Shown: positions 9,404 to 21,300 of the stretch, piece by piece | How positions within the stretch are numbered: the first letter of the stretch is position 1 | Layout: each line of letters starts with the position of its first letter | NCBI GenBank assembly: GCA_022925895.1 | Contig: JAKSYS010000524.1 | Span: 1-43,886, forward strand | Direction: 5' to 3' | DNA: 43,886 nt | Origin: Fragilaria crotonensis | Taxonomy: Eukaryota > Bacillariophyta > Fragilariophyceae > Fragilariales > Fragilariaceae | Notes under the pieces: model-generated | The model's database searches: none | Told to the model about the DNA's origin: nothing | The model's input: the letters and a program-made list of their open reading frames with translations, nothing else | Program-made: the position numbers and the translations under genes

Positions 9404-10860
9404 CAGGGATTGGAAGTAAATAACCACCGGTACCGGTAACCAAATACCGATGGTATTATACTGCACCAAAACTGGGATTTTAGATTTGCCAAGTAACTAG
9501 TTACTCACTTCCAGTCGGTACAAGTAGTACCATACTGAGAGCCTCCAGTATACCAAACAGTACCCTACTAGACCCCAGGAAATCATCTACTGAGTTTAGG
9601 CGGTAGTATTTTGAATTGCAGTATTAGGGAATACCAATCTGAATTTCTATATAGTGTCATGCATGCGTATCCATGACTAATGAGACTTGTAGAAACAATG
9701 TAGAATATGCATTGCAATGCATGTGATTCATGCGCATCATGACAAGAATTTGCGTAGAAACCTACACCTAAAATTTCTTGAGATCCGGAACTTCACGCTC
9801 AGATCTGTGTTTTGTGCAGCGTACGAAACCACACAAATTTGGAAAATCCTGTTTGTTGCATGCATTGTTGGAGTCATCACCATGGCTCCAACACCGTCTT
9901 CGCCCAGCAGTAAGTCGATCTGTCATTTCTTCTTCACAGAGGTGCGAAGTTGTAAGTGGCAGTGCAAAAAATGTTTAAAGACGAAATCGAAGAATGGTGG
10001 CTGGACCAATCTTATCAGCCACCTGCGAACCTGTGTTGGGACTGACTATGAGAAAGTGTTTTTGGATCATCAAAAAGCTTCAGCTTCAAACTCCACTATG
10101 TCAGCATTCTTTGTACGTGTAAGCAATCAAGAAAAGGAGATCACCAATGGATACAATTCATTGTGATGATGAATCTTCCTGTATCATTTGTCGATAGTGC
10201 ATACACACGTGCCATCTCTCCTCGTTTGAAATCAATATCTGGTCGATCACTCCGCCGTCACATCCTTTTGCTTCGTGATGTATTGAAGGAAACGTTACAA
10301 AAGGAGCTTCCTTCAAGATTTGCTGTGGTCTTCAATGGTTAGACCGAAGGAACGCATTTTTTCATCTTAATTTTAGAATGACTCAAGCAGGGATCGGGAA
10401 ATACCAACCGCACCCCTTCATTCTAGGTACCGGTATTTGAAACCTATGGTTAGTGACCTAGTATCACAGTACGTCATCAGTTGGTTATCTGGTTTTCTGA
10501 AAACGCTGAGGTCGGATTTCAGTTATTATTCCTGGCCAGTTTTGGGTTTCGGTATTGGTCTTTGATAACCGTGATTTTTCGGTTATATACCGCTGACATT
10601 TAAAGCATAATACTGTATCATATACAGTGCACTGCAACGTAGAGCGTACGTACAAAATGTATACGCATCTTAATTCTACAGTCACTCATCATCTCATCGT
10701 ACATATATATTGGCCTACAGTTAGTGCGGTCATTGAAAAAAACCCACCTGAAAGTAACTACCGCCAATTCTGGTAGTTAATAACCAAACCATCCGGTATG
10801 CGGTATGCGGTTTGGTATACCAGTTGACAGCAGTACGTAGTAACCGTAAGGCCTTGACCT
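9404..10860 (+). mobile_element. Decayed hAT-like DNA transposon
   Basis: The segment starts near CAGGGATTGGAAGT, which resembles the CAGGG-type hAT terminus, and contains a broken BED-finger/hAT transposase N-terminal region (see 9892). Both flanks carry many short copies of GGTACCGGT, AAATACC, GGTATTTG, CCGGTATGCGG and similar AT/GGTAT motifs, as in hAT subterminal repeats. A second CAGGGATCGGGAAATACC at about 10389 is in direct, not inverted, orientation to the first, so boundaries are uncertain and more than one relic may be nested. No target-site duplication was identified. Confidence 0.5.
9892..10379 (+). pseudogene. hAT transposase fragment with BED-type zinc finger, broken
   Basis: From the ATG at 9892 the frame reads MAPTPSSPSSKSICHFFFTE, then CKWQCKKCLKTKSKNGGW and NLISHLRTC, the Cys-Cys...His...Cys spacing of a BED-type finger. 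A frame change near 10145-10160 leads to WIQFIVMMNLPVSFVDSAYT and the block LKSISGRSLRRHILLLRDVL, which matches the region preceding the first catalytic Asp in hAT transposases. There the expected DGWTEGTH appears as NG, a TAG stop, then TEGTHF, so both the catalytic Asp and the Trp are lost (GAT to AAT, TGG to TAG). The remaining two thirds of a transposase is absent. This is a dead remnant, not an assembly error alone, because the Asp is substituted as well as the frame broken. Confidence 0.65.
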
Positions 10861-11524
10861 TGGGTGACCGGTGAAATCACTGCATATACATTTAGTTAAA
10901 TGAATACGTATTACCGAATATGCTTTTCAGTATCCTACGAAACCTACACATTGTCAGAATAACAGTATAGCGCATCACATAAAACATTTTTTCATGTGTC
11001 ACGTCTCACGTCTGACTTCTGCAGTGTATCAATCGGGTTTCAGGGGTACAGTTGTACTGTACGCGTACGTGTAAAGTACCTGGTAGTGTATACCGATTGT
11101 CTTCAGCCTTGCATACATATAACGTATTAAAGCATGTATATATTTATGTATGTGCGTACTACACAGTACACACTACTCCGTACTCCAAAAACAGTACGAC
11201 GTACGACGTACTTGTATGAACATGCGTTACGTCATTTCCTTGCATTCTAATCGAAACCCAACCTCCCCATTCGATTCGTGATTGCCGCTGGATGCTTCCT
11301 GCTGGCGTACGTCGAATGCGTCAGCCTGCAAAAGATCTTGTGTACGGCTGGTAGATGGATATATCATACTGCATGTACTGATTCTTGTATCCTTGTATCC
11401 TACTACTACTTGAGTACTGGAGTACTTTCTAGAGTGCACGTAACGTGTATCATAAATATGCATACATCAATAGAGGGAAGCAACCCGATTACACAAAAAG
11501 ATAGACCACCATTTCGATTCCATT
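10861..11524. other. GTAC-rich intergenic spacer
   Basis: No gene is supported. Between 11041 and 11215 the tetramer GTAC occurs 11 times, several within CGTACG or AGTAC contexts. The stretch just before the peroxidase start presumably contains its promoter. Confidence 0.5.
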
Positions 11525-12181
11525 ATGTTGGCGGCCAGATTTCTTCGCACCACTACATTGGCGTCAGTCGTCCTCCTTTCGCGTGCATTCTCCGCCATCA
11601 TGCCATCAATTCACAAGCTTTCTGACTTGGACATGAAGGGTGAGACAGTCCCCATGTCCCAGTTCGAAGGCAAAATTCTCTGCATTGTAAACGTTGCCTC
11701 AGCATGTGGATACACCAAGTCAAACTATGAGCAGCTCTCTCAGCTATACGACGAATTCCCTGATAAGATCAAGGTTTTGGCTTTTCCGTGCAATCAGTTT
11801 GGAGCTCAAGAGCCGGTGCGTATCCGTGGTAAAGCGCGTCTGGTCTCGGTCAAATTTGCTCGTCGTGACGAGATAAGTGCTAACAAACTTAGTCGATCAT
11901 TTTCTGTACAGGGAACGCATGACGAAATCTGTGAGTTTGTAGCATCAAAACCTGCGTTCAACGGGGCAGACAAGAAGTTTTTCTTTTTCGAAAAGGCTGA
12001 CGTTAACGGACCCAAGGCTCGAGAGGTGTACACCTTTTTGAAGTCTAATACTGGAGGCGCTGACATCGGATGGAATTTTGAAATCTTCTTGGTTGACCAG
12101 AAAGGCGAACCGGTCAAGAGGTTCAATCCTTCGAGGAATCCCTATGCCGCCCTTAAACCCGAGATTGAAAGGCTTCTTTAG
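11525..12181 (+). CDS. Glutathione peroxidase (Cys type), one in-frame intron
   Basis: A GPx-family thiol peroxidase reducing hydroperoxides, probably using thioredoxin like other non-selenium GPx. Exons 11525..11815 and 11912..12181 join as EP|GTHDEICEF. The joined protein has 186 residues. Motifs in order are VNVASACGYT with the peroxidatic Cys61 (TGT, not a Sec TGA), LAFPCNQFGAQEPG (second Cys and catalytic Gln), FFFFEKADVNGPKA and DIGWNFEIFLVD with the catalytic Trp and Asn. The extension MLAARFLRTTTLASVVLLSRAFSA resembles a signal plus transit peptide, with SRA-FSA a possible plastid-type cleavage. An internal ATG (MPSIHKLSD, residue 26) would give a cytosolic form. The 96-bp intron is a multiple of three and has no stop, so the unspliced RNA would still encode a 218-residue protein with a 32-residue insert. 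Confidence 0.88.
   Translation: MLAARFLRTTTLASVVLLSRAFSAIMPSIHKLSDLDMKGETVPMSQFEGKILCIVNVASACGYTKSNYEQLSQLYDEFPDKIKVLAFPCNQFGAQEPVRIRGKARLVSVKFARRDEISANKLSRSFSVQGTHDEICEFVASKPAFNGADKKFFFFEKADVNGPKAREVYTFLKSNTGGADIGWNFEIFLVDQKGEPVKRFNPSRNPYAALKPEIERLL
11816..11911 (+). other. Stop-free 96-bp intron in glutathione peroxidase
   Basis: GTGCGTATCC...TTTCTGTACAG is a clear GT-AG intron: removing it restores the conserved EPGTHDEI. Its length is 3n and it contains no in-frame stop, so retention would be translationally silent apart from the insert. Confidence 0.85.
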
Positions 12182-12307
12182 GAAGGCCAACCAATCATCT
12201 GAACCAGCAACGGGAAGAGGATATGTCTGCTGCATCTAACGCGGCTAACAACGCATCTAATACGTATTACATCCGTCGCGTTGAGTGTGTACTCTAGTGC
12301 ATGTTTT

Positions 12308-15300
12308 TTAATTCTTCGGGTTTTGATATCCACCCGGAGCTGGAGCCACATTGGAGGCTTTGATGTCGCTGTATTCCCGCAGGAAGAAACGGCGGCTCTT
12401 AAGGTCGTAGGGTCTGCGACGAGGAGGATCACTACCACTCACAAATCCAACGTAGCTGAGAGTATTGAAAATCCAAATCGAACCTTGACGACCTCCAGAA
12501 CCACTATCATCCCAAAGCTTCTGTACAAAGGTAGACTCAGTGCACCAAGACTTAGGGACGCACCTCATGTTTCGAACATCTGGAGGGGCATCCGTTGTAG
12601 TGCCAATGAATCCTAAAGCGACGAATTCTTCGCCGGGAGGGACTGGTTCCCAAGCGTAAAAAGGGTTGCTGCCGTGGGTCAAGCTCCAAGCTAAGCGGTA
12701 ACGAGCAGGGTTGGGCATGAAACGCTCCAGCACAATTGGAAGCCAGCTGCTACCCATGAAGCTTCCAGTTGTATCCGTTACCTCGACCGCGAATCGGTCC
12801 TTCCCATCCCTGTTCGGATTGTCGTACTCGTATCCAGCGAAGTGTCCTAAGGTGACCGCCGCCTTGTTGGCTCTGAACGATGCGCTTTGGACAACCGGAG
12901 CCCAAACAGAAGTTTTGGACCGACTCATGCTTCCCTTGCTGTCCCAAATATTCACAAACTTGGTGATTTTCTTTACTTTTATCTTGATGCCAGCAAGGAC
13001 AGCCTCGGGGATATTGACATTCTTCTTGTCTTCTTCGTCAGTCGGCATAGGCGGCAGGGGCATCATCGAATCACCTCCGAACACAGGGAGCATCTCATTT
13101 CCACCCTCGCCGCCTTCCCAACCAACTGCCTTCTTGAATTCACTCAAATTGATGAATCCGTCGGTGTCCTTATCCACCTCCTTCATGAATCCAAGAAGGA
13201 GGGACTGGTCGAGCTTTAGGCCCAGCCACTCCAAGCCTCTGCGCAAGTCGTCATAGTTCAATAAACCATCACGATCGCGGTCGAAGTGAACGAAGGCATC
13301 TCGCGGGTACATCCCGCGGGATTTAAGCATCGCTGTGATCCTCCCAGTGGCAATTCGATACGAGAGTAAGTGGTGTTCATCTGCGGTGATGAAAACCTTG
13401 GACAAAGAAGTTGTCGCGGGATCCTTTTGCTTGCGTCGACGGTTGCTCATGACTTCGACAAAGTAGTTGTATCGCTTTTCGCAGGCGTTGTTTTGCAGAG
13501 CACGCAAAAGCAAATTAAGTTCTCTCGGCTGGTAGTTCACACTCGAGTCGATGAAACGATAACATGCCTGAGCAGTTCCATCCTGGAAGCTCTGCGCGGG
13601 AGCGTACCCAGCACTGGCATCCAGCATTGTCCGGTCAGTCCGCAGGGCAACCATAGTATCCTTTCCAGGAACTATCGGCAGCCCATGAGATTGGTGGAGA
13701 ACAGCGCGCATACACTCAGCTTCGAACAACGATAGGGCGACGTAGTACCTGCCGGCTTGGACCCGATAATAGAGACGCTGGGTCAACATGTTTTGAGATC
13801 ATCGAAAGTGATGTTTCCTTGACCGCTGGTGGGATCAAGGTTCATATTCTCGAAAAACTTATCACCTTCTTCCCCATCAACATCGACGTCGACTGCTCGC
13901 AGAACCTCTTTGATTTCAGAGAGAGAAATGCCCGCTCCGGTGCCTCCCTGGGCAACAGAGAATGCCTTCTTCAGATTCTTCTCTTGTTGAGGAGTGAAAG
14001 GCTTGCTCACAGCAGCAACTTCACGTAGTGCCTGCTTTGATGGCACGAAGTCCATAGTTACGATGACATTCTTCAAACGACGATGAGTCTTCATGCTCCA
14101 AGACTTCTCGTAGTAGTTGTTCGAAACATGCAGAAATTCGGGAAATTCAACAGATATAGCCTTCGAGAAAGTGTAATTTTTGACCGAGAATTGACTAGCA
14201 GGATAGAAGTGTTTCTCCCACGGCTCGATTTTGTCCTCTTGCGTGTTCTTGTCACCTGCACCCTGCGCCGAGTATTGGATTTGGCTTCCTTTCTTAGGAA
14301 CAGCCAAAGACCTCACTAGCCAGGGCTGCGGGTTTTCACCATCGCGAGCGTATTTCTTCTTCTTAGCGCTCTCGTTGACAACTTCCTCCTCCTCCTCCTC
14401 CTCTTCTTCCTCCTGCAAGAGAATAGAGTGTGAACAAATGAGATGAACACGTTGACAATATTGGCATTTAGGCACAACAATTTGAAACAATGTTCTCACC
14501 TCTTCTTCCTCCTCTTCCTCTTCTTGCTCCTGTAACACCTCTTCTTCAGCCGTTTGCTCTTTTTGAAGATCGACGTCCTTGTCGTCGCCAGCATCATCTT
14601 CGAGTGTCGCTGGGCCCAAATTCTTCTTTGCCAAACCTTCAGAATTGATGAGAACCATGAGAATCTTATCAACAACGGCCTTATCATAGTCGTTGACGAA
14701 GAAATCTGCCCGGCGAACAACACTGTTCCGCAAGTTTTCGGACAATGGCACCGGAAGTGGAATACTGTTGTGAACGGTATAATCTATGCGCTCTGTCAGA
14801 ATATCCAAGCATTTCTGCAATTTTTCGATCCCGACAGGTTTTCCTGATTAGCGCCAGTGACAGGGATAACAATACTTTTGATCTGGGCGATGTCGTCCGC
14901 AAAAAGCTTTTGGCTTCTTTCGAACAGGCCATCGATATCCGATGCAATATCGCCGCTGCTATTACCAACTGTGTTCGTAGTCATCGAAGCAAACTCCTTG
15001 ATGCGACTTGCGAAGGCCAGCTGACTTAGCTCCTTGTAGTTTTGCGTCAAAACCCCGTGAGCTCTCTTACGCGTAACGTTGTCAATACTCTGATGGCAAA
15101 GCATACGGAATTGTACATTTTCCGACTTCATTCCATTGACAACCAACCAAGAGGCGATGTTTACAAGCAACTGGCGACCCTGCGTTGCTGAGGATATCGA
15201 TATACCCACGTTCGGAGCATTGAGTGAAAGCATGTCAGACCCATACCCTCCTTGAGGCTGCTGCACAACTGGCTTAAAAAGACTCGCCCCGGTACTGGCC

Positions 15301-18300
15301 TTCTTCATCTGGTCATCAATCAAGCGCAGAACTTCAGGGATGACGAACACATGGATGGTCTGGCCCTTTCCAATGCCACGCATTCTGAACGCACCCTGTG
15401 CATAATCTCGAAATGTCATATCCTTCCCCAAAGTCAAGACAGCTCGTGCATCGATACCTTGATGAATGTCCATTCCTGTTGTGTGAATCTGATCATAAAA
15501 GGAAAAACGCCGGTCCGGTGGGATACCAGCCTGATTGAGTCGAACGACATTCATGCCGTGGCGCATCAGAATCATCTTCCTATCCGCGTGATCCAAGAAA
15601 ACAACTCCTTCGAATTGTGAACTCAAGCCATTGTTGATCATGTACTTTGCGACATCGTAGTTACTCATTCCAGTCACCAAAGCACCAGAGTCAATCAGAA
15701 CGTGGAATGGTGGTTCCGACCTTATAATGTCATCAAGCAAGCCTTTCACAGACCACGACGAAGGGAGCAGTCGAGTAGAGCAAATAGTCTCCGACGTCAA
15801 ATAATCGAGTATCTGTCCATCGACGCATTCATCGAAATGACACTGTCCCAACTCCTCGGGAAGAAGATCACTTGGAGTTCCACTAAAACCAACCCTCCTT
15901 CCAAAGAGCATCTCACCACCGAGATCTTGCCCGGAAGCACTGATCTTCTCATGGTGATGTTCCATCGTCAAAGGGAAGACGAAGCTATCAAGATAGTACT
16001 CGATGACCTGAGGGATGTTCTTCAAAAGGTTGTAAGTCACCCCCATGTGGTGGTCATCCTTCAAATCCAACAAGTGAAGTGGCCAGATGTCATCTGACCC
16101 CCTTCCGCCGACTTTTCCAGTCATAGGAGCACGAAGGAATGCGTCTGCTTCGTCGGGGGTGACATCCTTTTCCCCTTCGCGTGGACCACGAACCTTCCCA
16201 CCTGCCGCTTCTACCCAAGCCTTGTAACGCAGTGACGAGGGTCGCTTGTGATACGGACCATACTCAGAATCAAGCTGCTCGCGCAGTTCTAGGAGGCAGT
16301 TCTCGAAGTCAACGAAACGAAGACCTTCGTAGCGATACGCAAGAGTGGTGAGGCCGATGACAACATCTGGGTGAGAAAACTGGCTTGCTCTGCTAGGAAC
16401 ATCCTTTCCTACATAGGGAATAGCAGCAAGCCTTCGAGTCAACGACACATTATTTCCACTTGATCCGGCCAGGGCGAGCTTCAAATCTTGTTTTGAAAGC
16501 AATCCAAACGACACTCGGTTTATCTTGCCGAGCATGAACGGGAGGAAATTATTCAACAAATCGTGGCTCAAGTTAAGCATCTTCATGTACTCGTCGTCGA
16601 GGGCCACGGAAACAGCAGATGCTGCGGCTTTATCCTTGTTCGGACCGTTGACCATGTACGATAGTAGATGCTTGTCTTCAACCGAGGGAAGTCGTTTGTT
16701 TCGGAGAAAAAGTAGTTGCCAACGAGCCATCAATAATTTCAATTCCTTGTGGTAGAATACTCGATTCAATAAGACAAGATGAGGTGTCTGCTGGATGAAT
16801 TTATTCGACACGCCTTGTTGAATCACCCCAGATATGCTCTCGAGGATAGAGATTGCTTCTCGACTATCTTCGAACGCTACCGACATCTTCTTTGTTTTTG
16901 TATAAAAGATGGGATCCAACAAATGCCATTGAATTTGCCATCTCAAACCGACCCCAAGCTTGGATCTCGAGAAATCGATTGGATCCTTGATACCGATTGG
17001 CCAATTCAATTCACTTTTGAGAGGATGGAGAATGAGATCCACTTCGTCAAGCAAGAGAACTCCACCCCTGAAGAGTTTCATTATCTCTACACAGTAGTAC
17101 AAGTCTTCGGGGTCAACCTTAAGTTCTTGAATAACAGAGCTGTCGCGGAATCTTCTGGCGATGCTTGACAAAGAGAACGCAGACAAAAACCCTCCATCGT
17201 TCTTTCTCTTTCCTTTCTTCTCCTCTAGATGTCGCATCATTTCAACAAACTTGAGCATGAATGACTTAACACTAGTTGGAGTGGCACATATCACAGCCTT
17301 GCTGTCTCGAGCCTTGCAGAGTTTCAAGTACAGTTCTCTGGTAACCGGTGAGCTGCGATCAAACTGGAACGTAAACACAGGTTTTCGCACCACGGCAGCG
17401 AACTTCTCACGCATGACACCTCGTGAGAACTCTAGGAGTGCATGAGGTACCACCTGAGTGACGAGGGACTTGCCATCAGCCAGCATGAGGGCTAGAAGCG
17501 GAGTGACAACAGTTGTCTTTCCGGCACCCATGATCATCTGGTGGCACATTGACTTGTTGTTCTTAAGGGAGTCCATGAATTTGTTGACAAGAATCACCTG
17601 GCTCTTTCGAAGCATGATAGAATAGGTAAACTCAAACACAAGGTATCTCGGATCAAAGCTTATGAAGCTGGGATTGGCACTATCCATCTTCATGAAATGG
17701 CGCTCAGTCATGATGTCGGTGGCAACTTTAACTGACTGCAACTTGATCTCCTGGCAAATACGGCTGCGTTCGGCAATTTTGTTTGAGGCTTTCACTCTTC
17801 TCAATAGAAGAATTAACTTCCGGAGGCTACGTGGAGGAAGTCAATGAGTAATTCATTCAAATCTGTTGCAGCACCGATATATCATGGACTTACCTGGTTA
17901 GAGCTCGATCGGTCTGACTGATACGGATTGACGTCAGCATGGCAACTATCGTGAGACTCATGACCGTCTTATAAGCGGTGGCTGACATGTATGGATTAAG
18001 CGAACGTATGTCATGCTCTGCAGTGGTCGAGAGGATCGACGAGACGAGGAGCTCGAACCAAACAGACGGCTCTCGTTCACTACACTGCCCGAGTCGGAAT
18101 CGAAGAAAATTGCACTCGCCATTCGGACCACCGGCGTTCGGTGTGTCGCTCCTTTCGTCGCTAGTGGCGATTGCAAGGGCGCGATTCATGAGGTTCCACA
18201 AGGACTTTCGATCAAAATCCATAGCATTGTTCAATGCCTTGATCAACTTGCTAAGCTGGTCTGTGGCTTTGCTCAGAGCTGCAGGTGAATCGTGGAAGGT

Positions 18301-21300
18301 ATCGATTTCACGAGGCATAAATCCGAGTAGAATTGCAGTTTTTTCCGCATTCGTTTTCTCTGCATACTTCATCACATCGGTCGTGATGCGGTTCATAGTT
18401 GCTTGCGAGCAATGAGTCTGAGTGGCTCTCTCGGCGCCCAAACTAAATGGCAGGCCACCTGACACAGGGGCTAGTCCGAGCTGCGAACGAGTCAGCTCTT
18501 GCACAAAATTCTCGAGTTTCATTGGTGCAAGTGGCCTCGTCGCGAAAGCCTGCAGTTGCCTGGATGGAATATTCACCGACGCGCAGTTTTCAATATCAAG
18601 ATGGAAAATATTCTGAGAATAATCTGAGATCCTGGGCACAACCCAAAGTCGATGCTGGGAGTATGAAGTCGGCCGACTCAGGATCATAGTATTCCTTGGA
18701 GTCGATTCGTTCAAAACTTCATGAGAAAGTCTCATATTGCGAACATTCTGCTGTTGGAAGAACGTGCCGAGTTGTTCCAACAGGCGACTAACGGCGTCTT
18801 TCCCACCGAGAACACCTTTCAACTTGGCCATCCCGCTGTCGATTTGAAACTTGGGGATGTTAGGGTTTTGCGCTATTGCTGGATTCTCCGAAAGAATGCG
18901 AAGGACCGACATCTCGGCGGAAGTAGTTTTGTAGTCAGACGGCGGGAGCAATCGAAATAGAATTCGTCCCCAGTTGTGGGGGCGATCACTCGGATGCAGT
19001 TTGAAAGGGACAGTATTTGTCATCAGATCGTACAGCAAGGGAAAGCCATACTTCGAAGACTGCACTTCAATGCCGGAGTTAAGCGCCCCGTTGATAAATT
19101 CAAGAGCCCTGATTCCCCCGTATGCAACTTGATCCTATACCCAAGAGAAAATATTCAGTATTACAATATTTTGCAATCCACGCTGTGAAGTGCGGAAGCA
19201 TTGGTCTTACCTCTTCTGGTCTCGCGTATGCAGCTCCAAATAACTTCGACGAAATCATAGTCTTTTTTGGATTATCGATGATTGTGTTATCGACGATAGC
19301 ATCGAAGTTCTCAAACGATGGCATTTTTTCTGACCCAAGTCTTACAGTCAGCGACTTATCGGGAGGTAGTTTTCCCAGGCTGCTCACGGCAGTCACGTAC
19401 GCCTTTCGGTTCAAGAGCGCTAAAGACAATCTGTCCCTGGCAGAGGGAGTACAGAGCTGAAGGAGCAGCAGTTCCTCTTCGGTACTTAAACGACAAGCTG
19501 AAGACACGTACGGGTGTTTCTTGCAATACTCCTCCATTTCCTCTGCAACACTCCACGGGCATTTCATTGAGTCATCGCCTCCAAGACCGACAGTAACAAC
19601 AGAGAGCTTTAGACGACAAGCGTGAGCATCTGGGTGCATGTCATTCCCTAGATACTCCAACTGATCGAATATCTGCTTCTCTTCTGGTGTAAGCTCTTCG
19701 CTAACGCAGGATTCAACCATCTTAAACACCTCCTGATAAGAACCAGTAATGAAGTACATGACCATGAGATACATCGATGACGCCAACGAAGGCGTCACCA
19801 AGAAAGATCTTGAGTTATGAATTGGATACATGTAGCAGCGAACTTCTCCGATGTTGTCAATCCACTCTTGGTTTCTTCTATCCAGAATCACCTGCACCGA
19901 AAGGTGTGAACCATCGATGTGCAAGCGGCGAGGAAGAGCACATCCTGGCATCAGAACGAAGAGATCGTTTTCGGCATTCTGCAGGACAAGAAAGTGGGAG
20001 ATGGATCCAAGTAATCGTTCTGCGATTTCCCTAGACTCCACGGAAGTTGAGATAAAGAGGCCGTCGTGGTCGTTGCTGTAAAGACGCTGCTCAATCTGTC
20101 CATCTACCGACTCCACTTTCCGTGACACAAATTTGAGGTTCACTCTCGGAAGTTCAATAACATCAATCGACGCTGCTGCATGTGCCGACGTGACACTGCT
20201 TGCGCACCAAAACAAAACGTGAGCTAGGTTGTCTAGCCTTGACAACAGCAAGCCGATTCGTTTAAGAAGCGATGACGGCGGGGCCGACAAAACATTAAGG
20301 AGCGTCATAATGGGACGATTAGGGTCGATTTCCACAATTTCCGGCCTTGCGTTTGAAACAGGAATGCGTTGGATCATCGCCTCTGCGCTTGAATTACAGA
20401 ATCCGCTCCTGTCAAATTCTTCGCTCTTCGCGAGGGTAATCCTCAGCCTTGTCGTCGGCCTCTTGTCGTCGTCGACACCGTTGTCTGATTCGTCATAGTC
20501 TTCCCCTTTCCCCGGTTGAGTCTCGTAGCCAATGATGTTATCGTCTTCGCTTTGCCAGAATGTGTACCTTTCGATCAAGGCCGTAGGTAGAAGGCCTGCC
20601 AGATACCTATCTTGAATCAATGTTTGGGTTCCCAGTTCGGCATTCAATGCACGCGTGATTATGAGGGTCGATTCTGGCTCGAGTGTTGTCATCGGAATTC
20701 CCGTTGACATAGAAAGGATGCCCCCGACACGGTCAGGGTAAGGCTCTCCAGAACCTTCATGCTGACAAAGAGACATGTTCGAGGTGTACTCGAGAACGCG
20801 GAAGTGACGCCTACCATGCTCAGCAACATTAAAGATGTTGATCAAAGGCGGATATTGCCAAACGACGACTTCCTTGAGTGTATGAGTGCATAGATTACCC
20901 GTCGTTTTCGGATTCTCGATCCATCCAGCTAGGAGGGCAAATGGCTCCTCTGAGAAGTCCTTAGTGGACAACTGCAGCGCAACATTGGGAAGAAGTAGAT
21001 TGATCTTGTCCTTCAGAACATCCTCAATCCATCTTTCTCCAGGTCGGAGTCCACTGGGAAATTTTCTGGTGAAGGCTGGATTGAGCGCCTCCTTGATGGC
21101 GATATAGTTTCGCGTGTCGGGAGCCCACGATTGAACATCATGCCTGCGACCGACCAAACTCCACCAAAATCTGTTCGTGGTATGCGTGACCTCTGCACAC
21201 GCCAGATCGCTGGCATCTTTTAAGGCTGTTTTACGAGTGACTTGAAAGTCTGAATCTTCCATTATGTTCTGATCGAGTAGCGACATCTTGTGGTTCTGTA

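Noticed and set aside
11702-11710. Selenocysteine at the glutathione peroxidase active site
   Set aside because: The peroxidatic codon is TGT (Cys61), not TGA, so no Sec insertion is needed.
12711-13256. A 181-codon plus-strand frame
   Set aside because: It is antisense to the EF-hand/Vps62-like exon and has no motif; the minus strand carries clear domains.
14825-14878. A 53-62-bp intron explaining the frame change near 14825
   Set aside because: Donors GTCACT or GTTATC are weak and the intron would be shorter than the others; GIEKLQKCLDIL looks coding right up to the shift. Left as a frame break.
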